Shown: positions 7,869 through 16,678 of the stretch, piece after piece | Position numbering within the stretch: position 1 is the stretch's first letter | Layout of the letters: each line of letters opens with the position of its first letter | Assembly: GCA_029880275.1 (NCBI GenBank) | Contig: JAOUOQ010000002.1 | Coordinates: 1 to 33,574 of the forward strand | From: Candidatus Aminicenantota bacterium | Lineage (GTDB): Bacteria; Acidobacteriota; B3-B38; Guanabaribacteriales; B3-B38 | Direction of reading: 5' to 3' | DNA: 33,574 bases | Position numbers and translations under genes: made by a program | The notes under the pieces: model-generated | Told to the model about the DNA's origin: nothing | The model's database searches: none | Seen by the model: the letters and a program-made list of their open reading frames with translations, nothing else

Positions 7869-9245
7869 ATGAAAAGAACCTTATCGGAGAAGAGGGCTAT
7901 TTTAAAAAATAGGTTCTATCTCAATGTGATATTTGTTGCCCTTCTATTAATTCTGGGACTCTTACTCATTTATCCATTCAAAAATTTGATATCAAACCTT
8001 TATTTTCAAAAGTATAAGCAGACACAAAGAAATGAAAAGCCATTGGATAATCAAATAGAGCATTTATACCAAAGCATAAATATAAATCCAAACCATGTGG
8101 AATATTTTGATGAGTTAGCAAAACTATTCTTTGAATCCCATAATACTGAACTTACCTCTGTAAATTCTGAAGCAGCCTTAAGAGAAGTAAACCAACGCTC
8201 AAGCTTTATCCATCATCCCTATTATTCAAAGTTATTTAAGTCTCCCTCAATATCCTCCAATACCCCATTATACAGATTGATGCCCATCTCAGCGCATCTT
8301 CAATCTATAAAGCTCAATCCCATGAATGCCGATAATTACCTACAATTAGGTCTGCTTTTGTCAAATTTTCTGTCCGCAAACAAGATCGATGTATTGCTTA
8401 AACAAGCAGTCAATCTTGAGCCGCAAAACATTTATTTTCATTATGCAATAGGAAATCTTTATCTATGGAATCAAAGAAAAGAAAAAGCTCTTGATGAATT
8501 CAAGCAGGTATTATATATAGCTTCGAAACATAGGACTCAGGAATTCATAGATATTTACTTACCAAAGATTATAAGCCAATCATTTCTATTGATAAACGAT
8601 GTGAAGCTTATAAAAGAAATCATTCCCCATTCTTACTATTGCTATTTGAAATATGCCCAGTTTTTAGCGGAGAGAAATCTGCCACTTTATTCAAAAGAAT
8701 ACTTCTATAAATCCTACGAAACAGCCCCAAAAGAAAGAAAGGAAGAGATATTAATAAGCCTTGCCCAGCAATTGGAAAAATCTAAAGAGTGGGATGAACT
8801 TATAAAAATAAACTATACATATCAAGATATAAAAACCGATGATAAGAACTCTTCTCGGTTTAATATCCTGCTCATCCAGGCCTATTATAACAAAGGGGAG
8901 TACAAGAAAGCTATTCAAACTGCTGACAATGCCCTATTGCTCGACCCTGCAAATTCAACCTTATATTATTACCAGGGGCTATCTTACTCCAGACTCTCGC
9001 AAAATATGAAATCCAGCCAAGCCTTTGAAAAAGCCGTTGAATACGCTCCCCATAATCCATATATGCACATACAGTTAGCACATGCTTACCAATCAATTGG
9101 AGCTATGAAAAAAGCCCTCAATGAATGGCAGGAGGTTTTAAGAATTAGCTCAGCAGATAAAAAATATGAGAACCTTGCCAATCAAGCAATAAATCAAATT
9201 ATTAAAATTAAGGCTAATATTGATAAGAGCAGAAAGAATAAGTAA
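7869..9245 (+). CDS. Membrane-anchored TPR-repeat protein
   Basis: This 458-residue protein has a basic N-terminus, one membrane helix (about residues 15-37) and then helical TPR repeats over most of its length. The clearest are in the middle (IYFHYAIGNLYLWNQRKEKA) and toward the C-terminus (LLIQAYYNKGEYKKAIQTAD, TLYYYQGLSYSRLSQNMKSS, MHIQLAHAYQSIGAMKKALN). The repeats would lie in the periplasm and act as a protein-binding scaffold. It is immediately downstream of the Wzy/WaaL-like gene, so a joint function in polymerisation or ligation is likely but inferred. No enzymatic motif is visible. Confidence 0.8.
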   Translation: MKRTLSEKRAILKNRFYLNVIFVALLLILGLLLIYPFKNLISNLYFQKYKQTQRNEKPLDNQIEHLYQSININPNHVEYFDELAKLFFESHNTELTSVNSEAALREVNQRSSFIHHPYYSKLFKSPSISSNTPLYRLMPISAHLQSIKLNPMNADNYLQLGLLLSNFLSANKIDVLLKQAVNLEPQNIYFHYAIGNLYLWNQRKEKALDEFKQVLYIASKHRTQEFIDIYLPKIISQSFLLINDVKLIKEIIPHSYYCYLKYAQFLAERNLPLYSKEYFYKSYETAPKERKEEILISLAQQLEKSKEWDELIKINYTYQDIKTDDKNSSRFNILLIQAYYNKGEYKKAIQTADNALLLDPANSTLYYYQGLSYSRLSQNMKSSQAFEKAVEYAPHNPYMHIQLAHAYQSIGAMKKALNEWQEVLRISSADKKYENLANQAINQIIKIKANIDKSRKNK

Positions 9246-9603
9246 CCGCCCTAAAAAAATATCAGCAACCTCGACTCTTTCGAGTGGATCACCCATTCAA
9301 ACAAGATGTATCACCAACACATTGATAGCTGGCAGAGATTCGTTTCCCTTGCCTCGGATAACCTATCTGCCCATCTCGTGATTGCGCAATCATCTACCTT
9401 AAAATAAAAGATGAATCTAAAGCACATAGAGAGTATCTAAAGTAATCAGCTTGCAGCTTGATAATCAACAAAACTTAATAAGTCTTTAAAAATTAATATG
9501 TTTAACATATTAATTGATGATTACTAAGGTAAAGTTAAGTTCAAGATTTAATATTTATGAAGTGAATGTTAAAAAATAATAAGCTATTAGGCAATATTAT
9601 TCA
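9246..9603 (+). other. Gene-free spacer before the AT-rich block, with a palindrome and a short ORF remnant
   Basis: No convincing gene is present. A 50-codon open frame (9255-9407) without an early start codon reads as ordinary protein (FEWITHSNKMYHQHIDSW) and may be a remnant, but I do not recognise it. The spacer separates the TPR gene from the flippase gene and marks the change to much more AT-rich sequence. A perfect 10-base inverted repeat is listed separately. Confidence 0.4.
9491..9515. repeat. Perfect 10-bp inverted repeat with 5-base loop
   Basis: AATTAATATG and CATATTAATT are exact reverse complements separated by TTTAA, 89 bases before the flippase start. The symmetry suggests an operator or a weak hairpin. 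There is no T-run directly after it, so it is not a standard intrinsic terminator. In AT-rich DNA such palindromes also arise by chance. Confidence 0.4.
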
Positions 9604-11172
9604 ATGACTATGATGGATATTAAAAAGAAAAATATAGAAGCAAATAATAAAAGAGATGGTGAATCATTTTATACAGAAAAAGAAATATTTAAACAATTCA
9701 TAAATAAATTGGGCAAAGATATCTTATATTACTTTCCTTCTCTAATGATACCCGCTTTCGTTTCCATCGCCAATGTGGCAATATTTACTCGGATTTTTAA
9801 TCCCGAAACATATGGAATTTACGCATTAGTTATAGCAACCGCAGCTATTTTTATAGCGCTCTTTTCTCAATGGATACAGGCTTCGATTCTAAGATTCTTT
9901 GCAGAGTTTAAAAAAAGGGAGGAACAAGCAGAATTTAATAAAAATCTGATTATAATTTTATTTTTAATTTCAGGCATTTTAATAATGATTTTCATTTTTC
10001 TATATCCTCTAATAAATTCAGCCTTTATAAAATATAAAAGATTTTATTTGTATACCGTTATATTTATCATTTTCTCAATTCTATTTGAAAACCTTTGCAC
10101 CTTATTCCAAGCTGATTTAAGATCATCAGGTTATTCCAAATATAAGATTATTAATTCAATTACTCGATTATTCTTTTCTTTAGCATTCATTTTTTTTATT
10201 GCCAGGGATATATTAGGATTAATTGTTGGCTCTATTTTAAGTTGTGCAATACTTTTCTATCCAATGGTTAAAGAATTAAATTTGATTAATTATTATAGAA
10301 AAGCTAAAAAAGGCTTTAGCTTATCATTTGTGAAAAAATTCGCTTCATTTGGCTTTCCTATGTTAGGATGGTTTGCAGGATCAGAAATATTAAATTTATC
10401 TGATAGATTTATTTTAGAGCATTTTAAAGGTAGCACCCAAGTAGGGATTTATTCTGCAAATTACTCACTTTTGGGCAGAGGAATAGGTTTAATATTTTCG
10501 CCTATTTTATTAGCAGCTCATCCTCTTATTTTGAATGTTTGGGAAAAAAGTAAAAATAAAATATATATTCAAAAGTTGATCACATCAATTTCGAGATATT
10601 TTTTCCTAATGGCCATTCCAATCATTGTATATATTAGCTTTTTAAGTAAGAGTATCGCATTTATTTTTTTGGGAAAATCCTATCACGAAGGATATATAAT
10701 AATCCCTGTTATTGCAATTGCCTTCGCTTTATGGCATCTCTCTCTCTACGCGCATAAAACTTTAGAGATTAGAAAGAAAACAATTGTTATGTTTTACTCT
10801 ATTATAGTCTGTGCCATCACTAATATCCTGCTAAACTTAATTTTTATTCCCCTATATGGCTATATTGGTGCCGCAATTACCACTTTAATTAGTTACTTAA
10901 TATATTTAATTATTATTTATTTTGCCACAAAAAAGGACATCAGATTGATTTTTCCTTGGAAATCTATATTTAATATATTATTAGCTTCAACCACATTAAC
11001 AATTTATCTATGGATATTGAAATTGTTGATGCAAGATATAATAAATATAGTTTATTTGATACTACTTATAATATCTATTTTCATTTACATAGTTGTTTTA
11101 TATTTAATAGGAGAAATAAGAAAATATGAAATAGAATTCTTTAAGAACCTATTTCTAACTAAACTAAGTTAA
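9604..11172 (+). CDS. wzx: Wzx-type flippase (polysaccharide biosynthesis/MOP superfamily)
   Basis: This 522-residue integral membrane protein has about fourteen predicted helices. It begins the transporter part with LYYFPSLMIPAFVSIANVAI followed by FTRIFNPETYGIYALVIA, the usual N-terminal signature of Wzx/RfbX-like lipid-linked oligosaccharide flippases. A second characteristic segment, FGFPMLGWFAGSEILNLSDR, starts the second half. It would move the lipid-linked repeat unit across the inner membrane for the Wzy-like polymerase. About 40 extra hydrophilic residues precede the first helix. Several ATG codons lie close together (9604, 9610, 9613), so the exact start is uncertain. Its GC content is very low (15 of 60 bases at 10921-10980). 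Confidence 0.9.
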   Translation: MTMMDIKKKNIEANNKRDGESFYTEKEIFKQFINKLGKDILYYFPSLMIPAFVSIANVAIFTRIFNPETYGIYALVIATAAIFIALFSQWIQASILRFFAEFKKREEQAEFNKNLIIILFLISGILIMIFIFLYPLINSAFIKYKRFYLYTVIFIIFSILFENLCTLFQADLRSSGYSKYKIINSITRLFFSLAFIFFIARDILGLIVGSILSCAILFYPMVKELNLINYYRKAKKGFSLSFVKKFASFGFPMLGWFAGSEILNLSDRFILEHFKGSTQVGIYSANYSLLGRGIGLIFSPILLAAHPLILNVWEKSKNKIYIQKLITSISRYFFLMAIPIIVYISFLSKSIAFIFLGKSYHEGYIIIPVIAIAFALWHLSLYAHKTLEIRKKTIVMFYSIIVCAITNILLNLIFIPLYGYIGAAITTLISYLIYLIIIYFATKKDIRLIFPWKSIFNILLASTTLTIYLWILKLLMQDIINIVYLILLIISIFIYIVVLYLIGEIRKYEIEFFKNLFLTKLS

Positions 11173-11191
11173 AAATTTATAGGGATTCTAA

Positions 11192-12196
11192 ATGGAACCA
11201 AAAGTTTGTGTTATCATGCCTTGCTATAACGGTGAAAAATTTATAGGCGAAGCGATCGAAAGCGTTGTAAATCAGACTTATAATAATTGGGAGCTAATTA
11301 TAGTAGATGATGGTTCAACTGATAACTCAAAGGTGGTTATAAAGAGATATTTTGATGACAATAGAATTAAGTATATTGCACATAAAGAAAATAGGGGCAT
11401 CCCAGCAGCGCGTAATACAGGAATAAAAGCTTCAAAAGGTGAATATATTGCCTTTTTAGATCAAGATGATATTTGGCTACCAGAAAAGCTCAAAGAGCAG
11501 ATAGAAATATTTAATATAGACAGGGATCAGGAGATAGGATTGGTTTTTTCTGATATTATGCACCTCATTGGGGATGAAACAATTAGGCCAGAGTGGCCAA
11601 GTAAATATGTACCAAATAATTTAAACAGAATATCTAAAGAAGAAGTATTAAAAAGCCTATTTTTACAAAATTTTATTCCAAGTATTAGTGTGATAGTTCG
11701 AAAAGATTGCTTTGATAGGCTCGGATTACTAAATGAAAATATAACCGGCGGCGCAGATGATTATGAGTTTTGGTTACGAATATCCGGATATTTCAAAATC
11801 ATTTATTTTAATAAGCCTTTTGTTAAAAAGCGAATTCACGAAAACAACTATAGCAATATGGAAGGATTTTTTAAAGACGGACTCCACATTTTAAATATGG
11901 CGATACAACTCTATCCTTTTTTAGCTAAATACGGCAACAAAAAAAGGGGAAGATTATACTATAACTATGGAAGATATCTACAAAAGATCGGCGAAAGCTC
12001 ACAATCGAAAGAGGCTATACATATCGCAATCTTGTATGATTATTTGCAGTTGAAATTTTATATTGCATATCTTCTATGCCATTTTGGTAGCTTTGGGGGA
12101 TGGATTCTCACAAAACTCTCATATTTGAAATCTATTACAAAAGCAGCAAAATCAAAACTTTCTGAAATCACAAAGAAAAGCAATCCGCATTTGTAA
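11192..12196 (+). CDS. Family 2 glycosyltransferase (GT-A)
   Basis: The 334-residue protein opens with VCVIMPCYNGEKFIGEAIES and ELIIVDDGSTD, the nucleotide-binding half of GT2 enzymes. ENRGIPAARNTGI and the LDQDD metal-binding motif (DxD position) follow within the first 100 residues. A second acidic motif, GGADDYEFWLRI, lies near residue 188. It should transfer a sugar from a nucleotide donor to the growing lipid-linked unit at the cytoplasmic face. The C-terminal third is helical and basic with no clear membrane helix. It is 20 bases after the flippase gene, in the same AT-rich block. Donor and acceptor cannot be inferred. Confidence 0.93.
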   Translation: MEPKVCVIMPCYNGEKFIGEAIESVVNQTYNNWELIIVDDGSTDNSKVVIKRYFDDNRIKYIAHKENRGIPAARNTGIKASKGEYIAFLDQDDIWLPEKLKEQIEIFNIDRDQEIGLVFSDIMHLIGDETIRPEWPSKYVPNNLNRISKEEVLKSLFLQNFIPSISVIVRKDCFDRLGLLNENITGGADDYEFWLRISGYFKIIYFNKPFVKKRIHENNYSNMEGFFKDGLHILNMAIQLYPFLAKYGNKKRGRLYYNYGRYLQKIGESSQSKEAIHIAILYDYLQLKFYIAYLLCHFGSFGGWILTKLSYLKSITKAAKSKLSEITKKSNPHL

Positions 12197-12234
12197 TATA
12201 AAAGCAACTAATATTAATTTTAATAGAAAAATAA

Positions 12235-13506
12235 ATGGGCAAAATTTGTAAAATTGGTTCCTTTACTCTTCTTATTCTAATTTGGTTTGAAGAAATTGTA
12301 ATAGTTCCAGGAGTAACTGTAGCTAAAGCTGTAGGAATTATAGTTGGATTCCTTTGGATTTTGCTGAAGCTTGGAGAATTAGCCACAATTAAGAAAATAG
12401 TTATCTCAAATAGAGAATTAATCTTTTATATCTTTTTAATTATTTATTTTCTAATTACCCTGATTTCTCTCTATTTTGTGGGAGATATATATTTAAATAA
12501 AATTTGGTTAAGAATTAGTAACTTATTCTTGTTAATTAGTATGGTAATAATTTTGAGTGATCAAATAAAAAATGAAAAAGATTATGAAATAGCATATAAA
12601 ATTATTGTATATTCAGGCATTTTAGTTAGCTTTTTAATAATTATTCAATATTATCTTGGAATTTCTCTTTCAAATATTTTTAGCTATCAAGAATCTGTTT
12701 TTACTCAAAAAGATATAATCAGAGCGATTGGTCCTTTTAGAGATCCAAATTTTGCATCTTTAAATATCGTTACTTTAATTCCTCTTACATATTTTTACAC
12801 TATAGCATATTTTTCAGGAAAAAGATGGCGCAATTTTTTAATTTTAGGAATTGCAATAGAAATAATAGCAATATTGCTTTCTTTCTCCCGAGCGGGAATC
12901 ATTGCACTATTACTCGCTTTCGTATTAATCATAATAAATGATAAGGTTAATATCAAAAGATATTTCTTAATAATTTTATTATTAATAATTGTAATTTCTT
13001 TTTTGCCTTTACAAGAGATTAAAGATAGAAGCTCTTCTGTTTTAAAATTTTACCAAAATATTAATAATCCTTATTATCTTAGCATAACTTATCCTTCTCT
13101 ATGGAATAGGTATAATTTCATGATAGGAGCTTGGAAAATGTTCACAGATAATTTAATCATAGGAGTAGGATTTGGAAATTTTATGTATAATCTACCTCAA
13201 TATAGCTTACTCTCAATAGAAGCTGGTGCACATAATACATATCTGGAGCTTGCTGCTGAATTAGGAATATTTGGCGCTATAGTATTTTTAACTTTGCTTT
13301 ATCTGTGTTGGAAGAATATAAATATATCACTTAAATTATGTAATAATAAAAATATAATACCTATTATAAAAGGTTTGAAAATAGGATTCTTAGTATATTT
13401 ATTTGGCGCATTCTTCTTAACAGCTCCAACTGAAAAAATTCTTTGGATAACTTTCGCCCTTTCTATTAGCATAACAAAATTTACTATAAAAAATAGTAAA
13501 AAATAA
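12235..13506 (+). CDS. O-antigen ligase/polymerase family membrane protein (Wzy/WaaL-like), second copy
   Basis: This 423-residue, very hydrophobic protein has many helices and the Wzy_C hallmarks: GPFRDPNFASLNIV, SFSRAGIIALLLAF in the middle, then GVGFGNFMYNLPQYS and HNTYLELAAELGIFG near the C-terminus. It is only distantly like the 6414-7838 protein and is much more AT-rich (12 G/C in 12421-12480). Being placed between the flippase, GT2 and GT4 genes, it is the better candidate for the polymerase of this repeat unit, with the other copy possibly acting as ligase or belonging to an older locus. That division of labour is inference. Confidence 0.85.
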   Translation: MGKICKIGSFTLLILIWFEEIVIVPGVTVAKAVGIIVGFLWILLKLGELATIKKIVISNRELIFYIFLIIYFLITLISLYFVGDIYLNKIWLRISNLFLLISMVIILSDQIKNEKDYEIAYKIIVYSGILVSFLIIIQYYLGISLSNIFSYQESVFTQKDIIRAIGPFRDPNFASLNIVTLIPLTYFYTIAYFSGKRWRNFLILGIAIEIIAILLSFSRAGIIALLLAFVLIIINDKVNIKRYFLIILLLIIVISFLPLQEIKDRSSSVLKFYQNINNPYYLSITYPSLWNRYNFMIGAWKMFTDNLIIGVGFGNFMYNLPQYSLLSIEAGAHNTYLELAAELGIFGAIVFLTLLYLCWKNINISLKLCNNKNIIPIIKGLKIGFLVYLFGAFFLTAPTEKILWITFALSISITKFTIKNSKK

Positions 13507-13510
13507 ATTG

Positions 13511-14683
13511 ATGAATACAAAGCTTAGAATAATTGTAATAAATCCCACTAATATTAATTATGACAATGATTCAATAACGAATTATATACGGGGACTATTA
13601 AAATATAATAAATTCTATGATGTTTCATTTTATGGAACTTCCAAAGATGCAACTCAAAATTATAATATAAAAAAGCCTATTGATAAGAATTCATTTGGTA
13701 ATTTTTACCCTATATTTAATCGTCCAAAAAGCAGAATATATAATTTCCTTCCTAAGACTTTACATTATATAATAGAATTTTATAAAGCAAAATCCAAAAT
13801 AATACAAAACAATTCAATTCTTTCATTCCATGGATGTGCTTGGGCTCTACCATTCCTTTATCCTTCAAAGTTATCACCTTGCATATTAACCATTCACGGG
13901 TGTTCAAGATTCAATCGTATTGCGTTCAAAAGTAAATTTAAAGTTATTATTTATGATTTAATTGAGAAATTAGCTCTAAGGAAAATAGATAAGGTAATCT
14001 TGGTTAGTATGGATGGTTTTAATTTTTATGCAAATAAATATTCGAAAATAAAAAATAAGTTTGTTTACTTACCCACATTTTTTGACAATGAGTTATTCTT
14101 TCCCCAAAAAAATAGAGCTATAATAAGGAAAAGATGGGGAGTTAGAACCGATGATATTGTATTAATATATATAGGGCGTTTAGTAGAAGAAAAAGGATTA
14201 AATTTATTAATAGGAGCCTTTAAAATAGTAAAAGCTAATTTCAAAAATGCAAAATTAATACTTGTAGGAGAAGGAAATTATAAGAGCGAGCTTAAAAAAA
14301 TGATCATTCGAAAAAAAATCGGAGATGTAACTTTTTTAGGGGAATTAGCACATTCTTCTATCCCGGAAATATTACATTGTGCAGATTTATTCATTCTACC
14401 TTCTAAATTTGAAGGTACGCCACTTGCTGCTTTAGAATCTGTAGCATGCGGTGTACCTGTTATCTCTTTTAGAGTGAGCGATATGGATAAGATAGTTATT
14501 CCAAATCAAACCGGATACTTAGTTAATGAGCATTCTGAAGAAGGTTTAGCCAATGCAATTATGAAAGGTGTCAAAACACTCGTCAAAACAGAAAGAATAT
14601 CTTATACGGCAGTAGTAAGAAAATATGCTGCATCTAATTTAGTGCCTAAAATATTGAAAATATACAGTAAAACCTGCTCTTAG
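13511..14683 (+). CDS. Family 4 glycosyltransferase (GT-B)
   Basis: The 390-residue protein has the GT-B C-terminal domain signature: LIYIGRLVEEKGLNLLIGAF, LILVGEGNYKSEL, VTFLGEL, and the nucleotide-binding segment PSKFEGTPLAALESVACGVP near residues 297-316, with the conserved second glutamate of EX7E in ALESVACG. The N-terminal half is the acceptor domain, including SFHGCAWALPFLYPS and LTIHGCSRFNR. It would add one sugar of the repeat unit in the cytoplasm. I take the ATG at 13511 over the TTG at 13508. It starts 4 bases after the stop of the polymerase-like gene, so the two are likely co-translated. The donor is unknown. Confidence 0.92.
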   Translation: MNTKLRIIVINPTNINYDNDSITNYIRGLLKYNKFYDVSFYGTSKDATQNYNIKKPIDKNSFGNFYPIFNRPKSRIYNFLPKTLHYIIEFYKAKSKIIQNNSILSFHGCAWALPFLYPSKLSPCILTIHGCSRFNRIAFKSKFKVIIYDLIEKLALRKIDKVILVSMDGFNFYANKYSKIKNKFVYLPTFFDNELFFPQKNRAIIRKRWGVRTDDIVLIYIGRLVEEKGLNLLIGAFKIVKANFKNAKLILVGEGNYKSELKKMIIRKKIGDVTFLGELAHSSIPEILHCADLFILPSKFEGTPLAALESVACGVPVISFRVSDMDKIVIPNQTGYLVNEHSEEGLANAIMKGVKTLVKTERISYTAVVRKYAASNLVPKILKIYSKTCS

Positions 14684-14814
14684 AATAATATAAGAAATTT
14701 ATTCTAATATTCAACCCTATATTCTCTTTATCTAAAAAGGCATAAGTTTCCATAAGTGCTTAAATTTAAACTTACCTTTTCATTGAATAGCAAATTGAAC
14801 CATAGAAGCAATGT

Positions 14815-15564
14815 ATGAATCTTAATAGAAACTTTTTTAATACACATTATTTTAATAAACTGAAAAAAAAAGGAAAATATTTAAGAAGAGACCCCAGATT
14901 ATTCCTTGGCTTATATCTAAAAAGGTTAATTAAAAAATTTAATTCATCAGGTAATATTATTGATATAGGAACAGGTGATGGCTATTTTATTACCAAATTT
15001 GAAAAAAGCTATAAAACAATTGGTGTAGATATATCTAAATATGCTATAAATTTAGCCAAAAAAAGGTGTTTAAAGACGAATTTTGTAATATGTTCTGCTG
15101 AACACTTACCCTTTATGCCAAATTGTTTTGACTTTATATTAGCACTTGATTTAATTGAACATTTAAAATATCCAAATAATTTTTTTCAAGATTCAGCATA
15201 TATCTTAAAAGATAAAGGCATTATAATTCTCTCAACCCCTAATCCAACATCTTATGGGAAAAAATTAAAAAAGGAAAAATGGATTGGTTATTCAGATATA
15301 AGTCATATCTCAATAAAAACACCGGAACAATGGAGAGAACTATTCACATTGCACAATTTTGAAATTATAAGAGAAGGAACAGATTTCTGTTGGGATATTC
15401 CATATCCTATTCATGTGCATCCTTTAATACAAAGATGGATAGTAATTCCAATACATATAATATTGAAAGTAACTTTTGGATTTTTACCGTGGAAGTTCGG
15501 TGAAAATTATTATGCAATAATTCAATTTATCGGTAAGGCAAATATAAATGAAAATAGGCATTGA
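14815..15564 (+). CDS. Class I SAM-dependent methyltransferase
   Basis: This 249-residue protein shows motif I IIDIGTGDGYF (about residues 48-58), motif II GVDISKYAINLA, and the post-motifs CSAEHLPFMPNCFDFILALD and DLIEHL. These are standard for Methyltransf_11/25-like enzymes. The C-terminal part (HISIKTPEQWRELF, then a hydrophobic segment near IPIHIILKVTFGFL) is consistent with a glycan- or lipid-linked substrate. It overlaps the next glycosyltransferase gene by 17 bases, so the two are tightly coupled. The 131-base gap before it holds nothing I recognise. It has no Cys-rich N-terminus, unlike the methyltransferase at 4172, so it is a different subfamily. Confidence 0.9.
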   Translation: MNLNRNFFNTHYFNKLKKKGKYLRRDPRLFLGLYLKRLIKKFNSSGNIIDIGTGDGYFITKFEKSYKTIGVDISKYAINLAKKRCLKTNFVICSAEHLPFMPNCFDFILALDLIEHLKYPNNFFQDSAYILKDKGIIILSTPNPTSYGKKLKKEKWIGYSDISHISIKTPEQWRELFTLHNFEIIREGTDFCWDIPYPIHVHPLIQRWIVIPIHIILKVTFGFLPWKFGENYYAIIQFIGKANINENRH

Positions 15565-16678
15565 TGCTATCTCAGTAACAGAAAAAGCTGCAGGATTTAA
15601 AAGATATCTAATGCAATTAGTAAAAGGATTGGCCACAATAGATAAAAAGAATGATTACATATTATTTCTAAATCACAGGTCTTATAATTTATTTGCCATA
15701 AATCAATTAAATTTTAAAAATATAAAGGTGTATACACCGCCTAAAATTCATTTTTATTGGGGACAGTTTTATTTCCCATTAAAAATAATGTTTGAAAAAT
15801 TAGACTTATTATTTTCTCCCGTATCCGCTCCTCCAATTTTATGCTCGGTTAAAAAATGTGTAGTGCTTCATGATCTTGCATTTATCTTATTTCCGGAAAC
15901 CATTAAGAATAAGTTTGCACTATTCTATTGGAAATTTTTTATGTTGCATGGGATTAAAAAAGCTGAAAATATCATTACAGACTCGAAAAGCACAAAAAGT
16001 TATTTAATGAGCCATTTATATGTCCCTGATAAAAAAATAGAAGTTATTTATGGATTTATAAATAACGAATTTAAAAAGATTGAGGACGATAATGTTATTA
16101 AATCAGTAAAAGAAAAATACAATCTTCCCACAAAATATATTTTATATGTTGGTACTATAGAGCCTCGAAAGAATATCTCAACACTCATTAAAGCATACTA
16201 TAAAATTCGTAAAGAGAGTGTAATAAAGCATTCGCTTGTTATTGTGGGAAAGAAAGGGTGGGGATATTCAAATATATTTGAAACAATTAAAGAATTAAAC
16301 CTGGAAGACGATATTATTTTTACTGGTTATGTCCCTGATAAAGATCTCCCCGCGTTGTATAACGCTGCCGATCTCTTCGTTTATATTCCCCTACATGAAG
16401 GTTTTGGATACCCACCTTTAGAAGCGATGTCCTGCGAGATTCCTGTTGTTGTATCAAAAACCTCTTCTCTCCCTGAAATTGTAGGTGATGGAGGAATATT
16501 AGTTGACCCTTACAATGTTGATGAAATTGCAGAGCAAATAATAAAGCTTTTGAGAAACGAGCAATTAAGAAAGAGAATAGCCAATAAAGGCTATAGTAGA
16601 ACTAAAAATTTTTATATGGAAAAATCAATAGACAAAATATTAGAAGTATTCAGAGATATAACAGAAAGGAAAAAATAA
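15548..16678 (+). CDS. Family 4 glycosyltransferase (mannosyltransferase-like GT-B)
   Basis: The 376-residue protein begins MKIGIDAISVTEKAAGFKRY, the N-terminal pattern of the MtfA/WbdB-like branch of GT4, and continues with LHDLAFILFPETIKN. The C-terminal domain is typical: ILYVGTIEPRKNISTLIKAY, VIVGKKGWGYSNIF, IIFTGYVPDKDLPALYNAAD and HEGFGYPPLEAMSCEIPVV. Members often use GDP-mannose or related donors, but this cannot be fixed from sequence. Its start lies inside the methyltransferase gene. Its stop codon TAA (16676-16678) overlaps the expected start position of the next gene in a way that suggests a former ATGA junction. Confidence 0.93.
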   Translation: MKIGIDAISVTEKAAGFKRYLMQLVKGLATIDKKNDYILFLNHRSYNLFAINQLNFKNIKVYTPPKIHFYWGQFYFPLKIMFEKLDLLFSPVSAPPILCSVKKCVVLHDLAFILFPETIKNKFALFYWKFFMLHGIKKAENIITDSKSTKSYLMSHLYVPDKKIEVIYGFINNEFKKIEDDNVIKSVKEKYNLPTKYILYVGTIEPRKNISTLIKAYYKIRKESVIKHSLVIVGKKGWGYSNIFETIKELNLEDDIIFTGYVPDKDLPALYNAADLFVYIPLHEGFGYPPLEAMSCEIPVVVSKTSSLPEIVGDGGILVDPYNVDEIAEQIIKLLRNEQLRKRIANKGYSRTKNFYMEKSIDKILEVFRDITERKK

